Below, in pieces: positions 1-7,308 of a stretch of 33,642 bases of DNA. Under the pieces are notes generated by a model. The model searched no databases and had not been told where the DNA came from. It worked only from the letters and a program-made list of their open reading frames with translations. Both the position numbers and the translations under genes were made by a program. Source of the DNA: Okeania sp. SIO3B5 (GTDB lineage Bacteria > Cyanobacteriota > Cyanobacteriia > Cyanobacteriales > Microcoleaceae). The stretch lies in the NCBI RefSeq assembly GCF_010692555.1, contig NZ_JAAHHG010000005.1, positions 26,175-59,816 of the forward strand. The letters run 5' to 3'. How positions within the stretch are numbered: the stretch's first letter is position 1; every line of letters begins with the position of its first letter.

Positions 1-150
1 CCAAAAATAATAAGGAAAAATTACTCATTATCCTGCTTTTAGCTAAATCAGATATTTCTGTTGATTTTTCATGTCTTACTCTGAGGGAAAAAGAAGTAGA
101 AAAATTTCAGTAACCTACCCCAGAATTATTTGATTTGAGGCGATGAGGAA
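1..150 (-). pseudogene. Decayed copy 1 of the 2OG-oxygenase 3' end
   Basis: The bases from the window edge to about 150 align with 1303-1440 inside the TPR-oxygenase gene. Minus-strand translation gives a recognisable but broken version of its GSGYLNFGTSF stretch, with a stop where L stood and frameshifts after it. Truncated by the window edge. Confidence 0.7.
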
Positions 151-214
151 AATTGATTTATATTTAAACTCGACTCTACCTAGAATTATTTTCCCACACC
201 TCATATTTTGATCT

Positions 215-430
215 ATCTGCTATCTAGAGGAATTAAATTAAATGAAATACAAATTCGGTCGCTATCTCCAGTAAATGGAGTAGTAGAGCGCCAAAAATAA
301 CCAGGAAAAATTATTCATCATCCTATTTCTAGTCTCAGTTTATATTTCTGTTAATTTTCCATTTCTTACTCTCAGAGAAAAGAAGTAAAAAAAAATCAGT
401 AACCTACCCCAGAATTATGTTGTTAGAGAG
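215..430 (-). pseudogene. Decayed copy 2 of the 2OG-oxygenase 3' end
   Basis: Minus-strand translation of about 215-300 gives FPGYFWRSTTPFTGDSDR, matching FPSYFWHSTIPFTGNSER of the intact gene, with the iron-ligand His changed to Arg and two stops just upstream. Similarity continues to about 430. It is a non-functional duplicate of the C-terminal coding region. Confidence 0.8.
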
Positions 431-439
431 GATAAGGAA

Positions 440-526
440 AAATTTATTTCTTAAACTTGCCCTTAATAGATGATTAGTATTTCCCCAAACTTCAGAGAAT
501 TTTATCCGTCTCAAGGACTCCAACTA
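440..526. repeat. Spacer repeat between 3'-end copies (copy A)
   Basis: About 85 bp that recurs almost unchanged at 832-917 and in weaker form at 147-217, each time between two copies of the oxygenase 3' end. The repeating unit is therefore spacer plus gene fragment. Confidence 0.65.
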
Positions 527-530
527 AATA

Positions 531-687
531 GTAAGTATTCAGCCGTCAGCTATTAGCTAGCCTCCTGCGGAGGAACTGCATTAACAGCTATTAATTTTGA
601 GGAAGATAAAAGCAACCTTTATTCTTTCTCAAGAATAAAAGTTACTGGCAAAGTCCCCGGACTAAACCTGAGAAGTAATTACTCATT
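531..687. mobile_element. Degenerate IS66-like MITE (family 2)
   Basis: Begins GTAAGTATTCAGCCGTCAGC, one base off the family terminus GTAAGCATTCAGC seen at six other places here, and carries the CCTCC/GGAGG module at 560-579. ACTAAATA lies on both sides (523-530 and 688-695), which could be an 8-bp target duplication, but the right terminus is not recognisable, so the right boundary is tentative. Confidence 0.45.
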
Positions 688-718
688 ACTAAATAAGGGA
701 TAGCTTTTAGGGAGAGGT

Positions 719-744
719 AATTATCCATTATCCATTATCCATTA
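719..744. repeat. Heptamer STRR (CCATTAT)n
   Basis: Three to four tandem TTATCCA heptamers, preceded by AGCTTTTAGGGAGAGGTAAT, a leader also found before the array at about 13888. Part of the duplicated segment 712-826. Confidence 0.85.
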
Positions 745-826
745 ATGAACTACTATCTAGAGGAATCAAATTAAATGAAATACAAATTCGGTCACTATCT
801 CCAGTAAATAGAATAGTAGAGCGCAT
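741..826 (-). pseudogene. Copy 3 of the 2OG-oxygenase 3' end (recent, partial)
   Basis: Nearly identical to 1221-1301, including the last codons and stop of the intact gene and, upstream, the heptamer array (712-826 matches 1184-1301). It is cut at 826 and joined to the spacer repeat. High identity suggests a recent duplication. Confidence 0.8.
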
Positions 827-831
827 AAGGA

Positions 832-917
832 AAATTTATTGATATTTAAACTCGCTCCTAATAGATGATTAGTATTTACCCAAACTTCAGATAATTTCAT
901 CTATCTCAAGGACTCCA
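832..917. repeat. Spacer repeat between 3'-end copies (copy B)
   Basis: Near-identical to 440-526; joins copy 3 to copy 4 of the decayed oxygenase 3' end. Confidence 0.65.
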
Positions 918-1066
918 ACTAAATGAAATATAAATTCGGTTACTCTCTCCAGTAAATGAAATAGTAGAGTACCAGAAATAACAAGGAAAAATTACCCATA
1001 ATCCCATTTCTATTCTCAACTTATATTTCTCTTGATTTCCCATTTCTTACTCTCAGAGAAAAGAAG
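916..1066 (-). pseudogene. Decayed copy 4 of the 2OG-oxygenase 3' end
   Basis: Aligns with 1245-1400 of the intact gene over about 150 bp (the AAATGAAATA..AAATTCG block, then the GGAAAAATTAC block) with many substitutions and no open frame. Confidence 0.7.
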
Positions 1067-1118
1067 ATGAAGTATTTGCCCAAGCCTCATATTTTGATTT
1101 ACCGAATAATTAATAATT

Positions 1119-1165
1119 AGGGTTTGCTGAAAAAGTCTTTTTGTTGAGGTAGGGAGTAGGGAGTA
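1119..1165. mobile_element. Family-1 MITE fragment (left end only)
   Basis: AGGGTTTGCTGAAAAAGTC at 1119, preceded by AATT, matches the left terminus of the AGGGCTTGCTGA family. No right terminus follows. Confidence 0.5.
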
Positions 1166-1192
1166 GTTAAGAGTCAGGATAAAGGAGAGGTA

Positions 1193-1224
1193 ATTATCCA
1201 TTATCCATTATCCATTATCCATTA
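1193..1224. repeat. Heptamer STRR (CCATTAT)n overlapping a stop codon
   Basis: Four tandem TTATCCA heptamers. The last codons and stop of the TPR-oxygenase gene lie inside this array, so its final residues (MDNG) are repeat-encoded. Confidence 0.85.
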
Positions 1225-2995
1225 ATGAACTACTATCTAGAGGAATCAAATTAAATGAAATACAAATTCGTTCACTATTTCCAGTAAATGGAATAGTAGA
1301 GTGCCAAAAATAGGAAGGAAAAATTACTAATAATCCTGCTTCTGGTTGAATTAGATATTTCTTTTGATTTTCTATCTCTTGCTCTGAGGGAAAAGAAGTA
1401 CCAAAATTTAAGTAACCAGACCCATAATTTTCTTTTACACTATTAGGAACTTGAATATAATAAACGCCACTGCAATAACTTTCAGGATGAATATGAGAGT
1501 TTTGAAATCCTTCTGACTCTAAAATAACTGCCCAACCACTGAGCTTCCAGTCTGAGGGTAAATTCTGGAAAAATTGATAATTAGAGTTATCAATAAAACG
1601 ACCAAAATAATCATGGAGAGAACTATTAATTTTTCTGCTTAGTGCTGCCATTACAGGAGTATTATCTGTAAAAATTTCGTAAGTTTGACTACCTCTATTT
1701 ATTGGTTTACCTGGCCGATCTTTTAAAAGAGTAGGATGTCGAACAATGTAATTTTTCAAGTCACTATTATAAGCTGCCAAATTCTCCCATCCTTCTATAT
1801 CCGTAAATTGGTATTTAGCTACTAATTGTGAACAGTCAAAAATTGACTCAGCTTCAGATTTTTTACCTACATCTTGCAGAGCTAAACCCAGATGAGCATA
1901 AGCTTTAATATGTCTATGATTAATATTTATAGCTTTTTCAAATTTAGCGATCGCTTCTTCAGATTTACCTATTTCTCGCAATGCTATTCCTAATTGTGCA
2001 TAAGTATCAGCAGAATTATAATTATGTTTAAGAATTTTCTGATATAGCTTTATTGCTTCTTCCCAATGAGATTGTTTCCCTAAAATTTCTGCTAAACCTG
2101 CCATGGCATGAATAGAATTTTTATTGTGTTTCAATGCTGAGTTATAACATTTAATAGCTTCCTCATATTTTTCTTGTTGACTTAACAGAAAACCTAGATT
2201 GATATAAGCACCAGCAGAAGTAGGAATTAGATCGATAACTGCTTGATAACAAGCTTCGGAAACATCAATTCTTCCCTGCTCATAAAAAGTAGCAGCAATA
2301 TTAGTCAAACATTCTGTGGAATGGGGATTAATTTCTAGTGCTTGTTGATAAGCTTTTTGTGATTCTTTGAGGTTGCCACGACGGTAAAATGCCATACCTA
2401 AAGATGATAGAGCATCAAAATTATTGGGAACTATAGAAATAGCTTTTATGTAAGAAGATATTGCTTCATCTAACTTCCCTTGAGTTTGAAATATATCCCC
2501 CAGAGTCATATTAACTCGCGGATGATTGGGATTAATAGTTAAAGCTTTTTGTAAGGTAGCGATCGCCTCTTCTATGATTCCTTTTTCTGTCAAAGCAATT
2601 CCCAAGTTTAGGTGAGAGTCAGCAGAGTTTTGATTTAGTTGAATTGCCCGTTTATAACAGTCAATAGCATTATCTAATTGTTGAGAGGCGCGATAAGTAT
2701 TACCGAGATTATTTAGGTATCCAAAATTATTCGGTTCTAGATTAATAGCTTGATTTATTAAACTTATAGCGCTGTTATTATTTCCCATTTGTGCTTTAAG
2801 TACGCCCAGATAATTTAAGGCTTGAGAATTATTTGGTTCCGACTGAATAATTTTTTCATAGATAACTTTTGCCTCTTGTAGTTGCCCGCTTTTGTGAAAA
2901 GACAAAGCATAAGATAGGGAATTTTCTGGGAGATTATTTTTTAGTGGTTTTTGACTTTTATTTTTGGCTGCTTTTCTTCTTTGTTCTCTGTTCAT
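1208..2995 (-). CDS. TPR protein with C-terminal 2OG-Fe(II) oxygenase domain
   Basis: A 595-residue protein. A basic N-terminus (NREQRRKAAKNK) is followed by about ten tetratricopeptide repeats from roughly residue 27 to 395 (recurring A..YLG...NN..A pattern, P-N-N at repeat ends). The C-terminal part, about 420-590, looks like the 2OG-Fe(II) oxygenase family known as TIGR02466/2OG-FeII_Oxy_5. It shows an HIHPES motif (His501, His503), a distal FWH (His565) and Arg576 for the oxoglutarate carboxylate. The family probably hydroxylates a protein or small molecule; the substrate is unknown, and the TPRs probably supply partner binding. AAGGAT eight bases before the ATG supports the start. The 3' end runs into a heptamer array, and decayed copies of this 3' end lie directly downstream. 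Confidence 0.88.
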   Translation of the reverse strand: MNREQRRKAAKNKSQKPLKNNLPENSLSYALSFHKSGQLQEAKVIYEKIIQSEPNNSQALNYLGVLKAQMGNNNSAISLINQAINLEPNNFGYLNNLGNTYRASQQLDNAIDCYKRAIQLNQNSADSHLNLGIALTEKGIIEEAIATLQKALTINPNHPRVNMTLGDIFQTQGKLDEAISSYIKAISIVPNNFDALSSLGMAFYRRGNLKESQKAYQQALEINPHSTECLTNIAATFYEQGRIDVSEACYQAVIDLIPTSAGAYINLGFLLSQQEKYEEAIKCYNSALKHNKNSIHAMAGLAEILGKQSHWEEAIKLYQKILKHNYNSADTYAQLGIALREIGKSEEAIAKFEKAININHRHIKAYAHLGLALQDVGKKSEAESIFDCSQLVAKYQFTDIEGWENLAAYNSDLKNYIVRHPTLLKDRPGKPINRGSQTYEIFTDNTPVMAALSRKINSSLHDYFGRFIDNSNYQFFQNLPSDWKLSGWAVILESEGFQNSHIHPESYCSGVYYIQVPNSVKENYGSGYLNFGTSFPSEQEIENQKKYLIQPEAGLLVIFPSYFWHSTIPFTGNSERICISFNLIPLDSSSLMDNG

Positions 2996-3062
2996 ATTTT
3001 TATCCTTGTACTAATATTAGGCTGTTCAATAATTAATAATTAATAATTAATAATTAATAATT

Positions 3063-3302
3063 AGGGTTTGCGTATGGAAAGTCTTTTTGCTGGGGTAGGA
3101 GACAGGAGACAGGAGACAGGAGAAATGGGAATGAGCGAGGAAGTTAGGAGCTAAGTTTTGTCCCTGAATTTTTCTGCCCAACTATGCGCCTAAAATACTA
3201 ACTTTTTGAGCGTGTTAGACGTGAGACCAGGTACTTTTTAAAGGCTCCAAAAAGGCTAAATCTTTTATATGTCAATGCTTTTAGATTTAATCAGCAAGCC
3301 CT
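3063..3302. mobile_element. Family-1 MITE, 240 bp, TSD AATT
   Basis: Left end AGGGTTTGCG, right end AATCAGCAAGCCCT, flanked on both sides by AATT (4-bp target duplication). The interior carries the family core (GCGCCTAAAATACTAACTTTTT in inverted sense at about 3185-3206) and a short GGAGACA heptamer array at about 3101-3122. No coding potential. Confidence 0.8.
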
Positions 3303-3484
3303 AATTAACAATTACCTCTTCTTGAAAAGAAGAGAATTGACACTGAAGGAAAATTTTTTCTTCTCTTTGTCGATTGGATATTGCGAGGAGACCTCGCCAT
3401 CCCTCAACCGCTTTTTTATCCTTTAAAGGAGAGGCTTTAAATCTTAATTCTTCAGTAATTTTGAAATAGTAAATAGGATTCGAT

Positions 3485-3607
3485 TGGGTGCATCTCATAT
3501 TTGCAAAAATACTTTTTTCCTATATATTCCCTGTTCCCTGTTCCCAGCTCCGGTGTTCCCTAAAAGCAATAACTTTTTGGCTTTATTCACGCATTGAGAT
3601 GCACCCA
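3485..3607. mobile_element. Family-4 MITE, 123 bp, 13-bp TIR, TSD TTCGAT
   Basis: Perfect inverted termini TGGGTGCATCTCA (3485-3497) and TGAGATGCACCCA (3595-3607), flanked on both sides by TTCGAT. The interior holds a CTGTTCC heptamer array. Too small to encode a transposase, so it must have moved in trans. Confidence 0.8.
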
Positions 3608-3777
3608 TTCGATTTTTGAATAATGTTCAAAATTGAATTGAATAAAATATTGAATTAATTCAGTCTTTCTTTAAATAACCTAGAATACTATTAGCCTAAA
3701 ATTGTCTTGTTTTAACAAAAACTTAATTTTATCAATGACAACAATATCTAAATGAAGATTAAAATAGATCGATAATT
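3608..3777. other. AT-rich spacer
   Basis: Between two small mobile elements. I see no gene or clear signal here. Confidence 0.5.
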
Positions 3778-3932
3778 ACTATAGCAATCCTCAATAAGTT
3801 GTGACAAATCAAAAAGTAGATAAAAAAAACTGAAACTCCCATCTGTTCCCTGTTCCCTGTTCCCTGTTCCCTGTTCCCTGTTCCCTAAAAGTAGTAAGAT
3901 TTTTATACACAAATAAAATAGGATTGCTATAG
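3778..3932. mobile_element. Family-5 MITE, TIR CTATAGCAATCCT, with STRR inside
   Basis: Perfect 13-bp inverted repeats CTATAGCAATCCT (3779-3791) and AGGATTGCTATAG (3920-3932). The ends can be read as TA|TAGCAATCC..GGATTGCTA|TA, which would fit a TA target. A second copy is at 7125-7264. The interior is filled by six GTTCCCT heptamers. It ends about 20 bp before the TcmP start codon, so it may supply or disrupt that gene's promoter. Confidence 0.75.
3844..3887. repeat. Heptamer STRR (GTTCCCT)6
   Basis: Six perfect tandem GTTCCCT units inside the family-5 element. Confidence 0.9.
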
Positions 3933-3953
3933 ATATTTTTAAAGTGTAGAAAT

Positions 3954-5063
3954 ATGACAAATAATTCTTTTTTTGATGAGTTTAAAGAAACATCTTTAGT
4001 AAAAGCTGAAATTGTAGCTAAATATTTTTGGGCTTGGGCAAAGGTCATAATACCACAAGCGAAAAAAAGGGGAAAAAATATTGCATATATCGATTTGTTT
4101 TCTGGGCCTGGTCATTATCAAGATGGTTCAAAATCTACACCATTACTAATTTTAGAACGTGCTATTGCTGATGTAGATATGCGAGAAAAGTTAATTACTA
4201 TTTTTAACGATAAAAACTCTGATAATACAGATTCACTTCAACAAGCAATAAATTCTCTACCAAACATAAAAATGTTGAAGCATAAACCACAAGTATTAAA
4301 TACAGAAATAGGAACAGAAGTTGTTCAAGTATTTCCAAATATACCTACACTATCTTTTATCGATCCATGGGGTTACAAAGGTTTATCTCTTCAACTCATT
4401 AGTTCAGCAATTGCAGGTTGGGGGTGTGATTGTATATTTTTCTTTAACTACAATCGGATTAATTCAGGATTAAATAACCCACGAGTTGAAACCCATATTA
4501 ACGAACTATTTGGTATAGAGCAAGCCAATTTACTTAGAGAACAAATCCTCAATTTACAACCAGATAAACGAGAGTCAAAAATTGTTCAGGCCATTGGTGA
4601 TGCTTTACAAAGAGTTGGAGGTTCTTATTTTCAACATTTTTGTTTTAAAAAGGAAGATATAAACCGAACTAGCCATTATCTTATTTTTGTATCTAAGAAT
4701 AATCGAGGTCATTCTATTATGAAAGATATTATGGCAAAAAAAAGCTCTATTTTGCTTCAAGGTGTACCGTCTTTTCAACATGACCAAAAACCTGTTCAGC
4801 TTTCATTATTTGACTCACAACCAATTAACAAATTAGAAGATATGTTGCTTGATGAATTTGCGGGTCAGACTATGACAATGCTTCAAGTTTATGAGCAACA
4901 CCATGTTGGTAAACCATACATTGAGCGGAATTACAAAGATGCTCTTTTGTTGTTAGAAGAGAAAGGTAAAATTGTTGTATATCCCCCAGGTAGTCAACGA
5001 CAAAAAAGGAAAGGCAAGCTTACATTTGCCAATCATGTTAAAGTGACTTTCCCGCGGAAATAA
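3954..5063 (+). CDS. tcmP: Three-Cys-motif partner protein TcmP
   Basis: 369 residues. The N-terminal half has a Rossmann-type methyltransferase look: YIDLFSGPG (about 45-53), an acidic turn FNDKN (84-88) and FIDPWGYKG (135-143), positions where SAM-dependent nucleic-acid methyltransferases carry motif I, the acidic residue and motif IV. The remainder (FFFNYNRIN, then a C-terminal winged-helix-like segment ending in basic residues) fits the family named three-Cys-motif partner (TcmP). Members are known to occur next to a three-cysteine protein of the phage Gp37/Gp68 type, and exactly such a gene lies convergent here with a 26-bp 3' overlap. Biochemical role not established; a nucleic-acid modification role is inference. 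No Shine-Dalgarno is visible before the ATG. Confidence 0.82.
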   Translation: MTNNSFFDEFKETSLVKAEIVAKYFWAWAKVIIPQAKKRGKNIAYIDLFSGPGHYQDGSKSTPLLILERAIADVDMREKLITIFNDKNSDNTDSLQQAINSLPNIKMLKHKPQVLNTEIGTEVVQVFPNIPTLSFIDPWGYKGLSLQLISSAIAGWGCDCIFFFNYNRINSGLNNPRVETHINELFGIEQANLLREQILNLQPDKRESKIVQAIGDALQRVGGSYFQHFCFKKEDINRTSHYLIFVSKNNRGHSIMKDIMAKKSSILLQGVPSFQHDQKPVQLSLFDSQPINKLEDMLLDEFAGQTMTMLQVYEQHHVGKPYIERNYKDALLLLEEKGKIVVYPPGSQRQKRKGKLTFANHVKVTFPRK

Positions 5064-5829
5064 AGGTATTTTTTTTCACAATTTTTCTTGATTGAACAGG
5101 AATTTTTTTCCAAAGCTGACGGTGTTTTTCCCACACTTCTGGCATCTCATCCCAAACTTTTTCATCTAAAATTCTGCCTAAAGCTTTAGGAGTTCTACCT
5201 CCCCATTGTTTAAAGAAAAAAGCTACATTAGAACCTTGACATTGTTCACAAATATTTTTTGCCCATTCCTCTTTCATAGGACGATATTTATTGCCAGATT
5301 CACCACCTACAATCACCCAGTCAATATCTGTTAAATTAAGTTGTAAATTGCCTAAAAGTGGTTCACAAGAAAGGAATTTCACATTAGCAGGTACTTGTCG
5401 TAAATAATCGACGCGATGAACATAATCTTGACTTTCCACTGATACACCCATCCAAATATTTTCATGCCATTCTAATTGAGGTGCTAGATCGACTAAACGT
5501 TCATGTCTTTTCGTCAAAATTTGATAAATATGCCAAGGGGTTTTGCCAATTATTTCAAAGACTTGTTTGATGAAATAAATAGGAACATCCTCATGGAAAA
5601 TATCGCTCATTGAATTAACAAAAATTCGGCTAGGAGTACGCCAACTTAGAGGTTGTTTCAAACGCTCAGGATGAAGTTTTAAAGCAAATCCTTCAGGAAA
5701 ATTATTAGTAAAACGTTTTGTAATTGCTTCTGCATAACAATGAGTACAACCAGGACTAACTTTGTCACAACCTGTCGTAGGATTCCAGCTCTTATCCGTC
5801 CATTGAATACCAGTTTTATTACTAGCCAT
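5038..5829 (-). CDS. Gp37/Gp68-family (DUF5131) three-cysteine protein
   Basis: 263 residues from the chosen start. The opening GIQWTDKSWNPTTGCDKVSP, then GCTHCYAEA, is the hallmark of the phage Gp37/Gp68 (DUF5131) family and contains Cys21-x6-Cys28-x2-Cys31. This cluster resembles a [4Fe-4S]/radical-SAM-type site. Later blocks IFVNSMSDIFHEDVP, YQILTKRHER, WMGVSVE, SCEPLLG and WVIVGGESG also fit that family. An in-frame ATG exists at 5850, but AAAGGTGAA sits ideally before the ATG at 5829, so that start is preferred. It converges on tcmP and the two coding 3' ends overlap by 26 bp. Probably a phage or mobile-element-associated nucleic-acid enzyme; the reaction is unknown. Confidence 0.85.
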   Translation of the reverse strand: MASNKTGIQWTDKSWNPTTGCDKVSPGCTHCYAEAITKRFTNNFPEGFALKLHPERLKQPLSWRTPSRIFVNSMSDIFHEDVPIYFIKQVFEIIGKTPWHIYQILTKRHERLVDLAPQLEWHENIWMGVSVESQDYVHRVDYLRQVPANVKFLSCEPLLGNLQLNLTDIDWVIVGGESGNKYRPMKEEWAKNICEQCQGSNVAFFFKQWGGRTPKALGRILDEKVWDEMPEVWEKHRQLWKKIPVQSRKIVKKNTFISAGKSL

Positions 5830-5850
5830 AATCAAATTCACCTTTTCCAA

Positions 5851-6022
5851 AAAGAATAATTCTTAAGTTCTAATTATTGTTATTGACTTAAATATTTTTT
5901 TATTAGTTACTTAATTATAGCTTTTTTTGAATCATAAATCAACATATTTATCTAGCAATATGAAAACTTAAAATTATCTCAATAAAAAAATATAATAGTT
6001 ACTGAATATCAATAATAAAATA
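5851..6022. other. AT-rich spacer upstream of the Gp37-family gene
   Basis: Very AT-rich; probably holds the minus-strand promoter, but no box is convincing. Confidence 0.4.
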
Positions 6023-6451
6023 GTAAGCATTCAGCTATTAGCCAGCCTCCTACCGGAGGAACTGCGGACTTCAGCTAGCCTCCTCCGGAGGAACTGCGGA
6101 CTTCAGCAATAATACCTTGTGCTTAAGGACAAGTTTTAAATGAATATAGACTTTGGAACTGACTTTTAGTCAGATTTTTCTAGCTTAATTAAATATTGCT
6201 TTTAGTGAGTGATCAAAGCACTCTTCTGATAGCTGATAACTGGTAAGCATTCAGCTATTAGCTGTCAGCTATCAGCAACAAGAGTATCTCCTTAAGAATA
6301 GTGTTTAAATTAACAACTGAGTTTAAAGGCAAGGGAGACAACTTTTGCAGTAAGACAATTAAATATTGCTTTTAGTTTAGGATAAAAGCAATAGCTGAAA
6401 GCTGATGGCTGACGGCTGAATGCTTACGATAACTGACGGCTGAATGCTTAC
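6023..6451. mobile_element. Family-2 MITE (outer), TSD ATAAAATA, split by a nested copy
   Basis: Left end GTAAGCATTCAGC at 6023, right end GCTGAATGCTTAC ending 6451, flanked on both sides by ATAAAATA (6015-6022 and 6452-6459). It is interrupted at 6243-6427 by another family member. Two tandem copies of the CCTCC/GGAGG module sit in its left arm (6045-6074, 6078-6107). GTAA termini and an 8-bp duplication are the signature of the IS66 family, so a non-autonomous IS66 derivative is likely. Confidence 0.88.
6243..6427. mobile_element. Family-2 MITE (inner, nested), TSD GATAACTG
   Basis: 185 bp from GTAAGCATTCAGC to GCTGAATGCTTAC, flanked on both sides by GATAACTG (6235-6242 and 6428-6435). It lies inside the outer element of the same family, so the order of insertion is clear. 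Interior: TTTAGTTTAGGATAAAAGC block shared with the copies at 8541 and 20774. Confidence 0.9.
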
Positions 6452-6630
6452 ATAAAATAATTAAGTACCTATGCAAAATTAATTACATATTTTGAGATTT
6501 TAAATAGCATTAACAACGAGAGTAAAGCAAAATAACCCAGTTTGTTGAATCTTAAAAAAAGACAAAGATATAGGTAAAGCCTCCCCAAAAAACTTATTTT
6601 AAACAAAAGTAATTAAAAACAGTCCTAATT

Positions 6631-6960
6631 ATGGCAAAACTCACTCACAAAGAAATATTCGACCTCCTAATCAAAGAAGTTCTTGAAGTTTACCCACAGA
6701 TGGAAAATAAGTTAGATTTTGTATCCAAAGATATTTTAGACCATCTCCTCTCTAGTAGCGATCGCGTGAGAGAAAGATTGCGTAAGGGATCTTTTACAAA
6801 AGATGATGGTGAAATTAATCAAACCGAAGCTTTTTTACTCACCTGGGTAGATGAAGTCTGGGATGTAGAAAATGGTAATCAAGAGTTATATAAAAAATTT
6901 ATCTCTGACTTGAATGGAACACCACAAAAGTTTGATTTATATGACAAAGAGGTACCTTAA
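6631..6960 (+). CDS. Unknown 109-residue protein
   Basis: I do not recognise this family. It is a small, helical-looking, acidic soluble protein (VSKDILDHLLSSSDRVRERL; TEAFLLTWVDEVWDVENGN) without signal peptide or membrane segment. It contains a HIP1 site and normal-looking codon use, and stands alone: upstream is a nested pair of MITEs, downstream another MITE inserted 38 bp after the stop. No clear Shine-Dalgarno precedes the ATG. The unbroken frame with charged/hydrophobic periodicity supports a real gene; function cannot be given. Confidence 0.65.
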   Translation: MAKLTHKEIFDLLIKEVLEVYPQMENKLDFVSKDILDHLLSSSDRVRERLRKGSFTKDDGEINQTEAFLLTWVDEVWDVENGNQELYKKFISDLNGTPQKFDLYDKEVP

Positions 6961-6998
6961 ATTAATGAATAATGAATAATTAATAATGAATAATTAAT

Positions 6999-7090
6999 GT
7001 AAGCATTTCCTCCGGAATGCTGCGCAAACAGCTATTAGCTGAAGTCCGCAGTTCCTCCGGTAGGAGGCTGGCTGACTGCTGAATGCTTAC
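6999..7090. mobile_element. Family-2 MITE, short form, TSD TAATTAAT
   Basis: 92 bp from GTAAGCATT to GAATGCTTAC, flanked on both sides by TAATTAAT (6991-6998 and 7091-7098). The left arm is altered by a TTTCCTCCGGAATGCTGCGC insert and the right arm carries the GGAGG module in inverted sense (7039-7068). Confidence 0.88.
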
Positions 7091-7124
7091 TAATTAATAA
7101 TTAATAATTGATTGATCATGAAAA

Positions 7125-7264
7125 CTATAGTAATCTGCGCTTATGTTGTCACAATTCAAAAACGAGAAATAAACTCCGAAACTTTTACTTATTAACTATT
7201 GCCTTCAGACCTATTCTGAAAAAGTAGTAAGATTTTTGACACGAATAAAATAGGATTGCTATAT
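7125..7264. mobile_element. Family-5 MITE, second copy
   Basis: CTATAGTAATCTGCGCTTAT at the left and AGGATTGCTATA at the right match the ends of 3778-3932. The block GTAGTAAGATTTTT before the right end is shared with that copy. It lacks the GTTCCCT heptamers, so the STRR in the other copy is a later gain. Confidence 0.7.
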
Positions 7265-7271
7265 CTTTAAA

Positions 7272-7307
7272 ATTATCCATTATCCATTATCCATTATCCA
7301 TTATCCA
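7272..7307. repeat. Heptamer STRR abutting a start codon
   Basis: Five tandem TTATCCA heptamers ending two bases before the ATG at 7309. The array occupies the place of a ribosome binding site. Confidence 0.85.
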
Positions 7308-7308
7308 A

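Noticed and set aside
1016-1201. 61-codon minus-strand frame
   Set aside because: Covers a decayed oxygenase copy, a MITE end and an STRR.
3301-3498. 65-codon minus-strand frame
   Set aside because: Overlaps the end of one MITE and the start of another; composition is that of repeated intergenic DNA, also seen near 8913.
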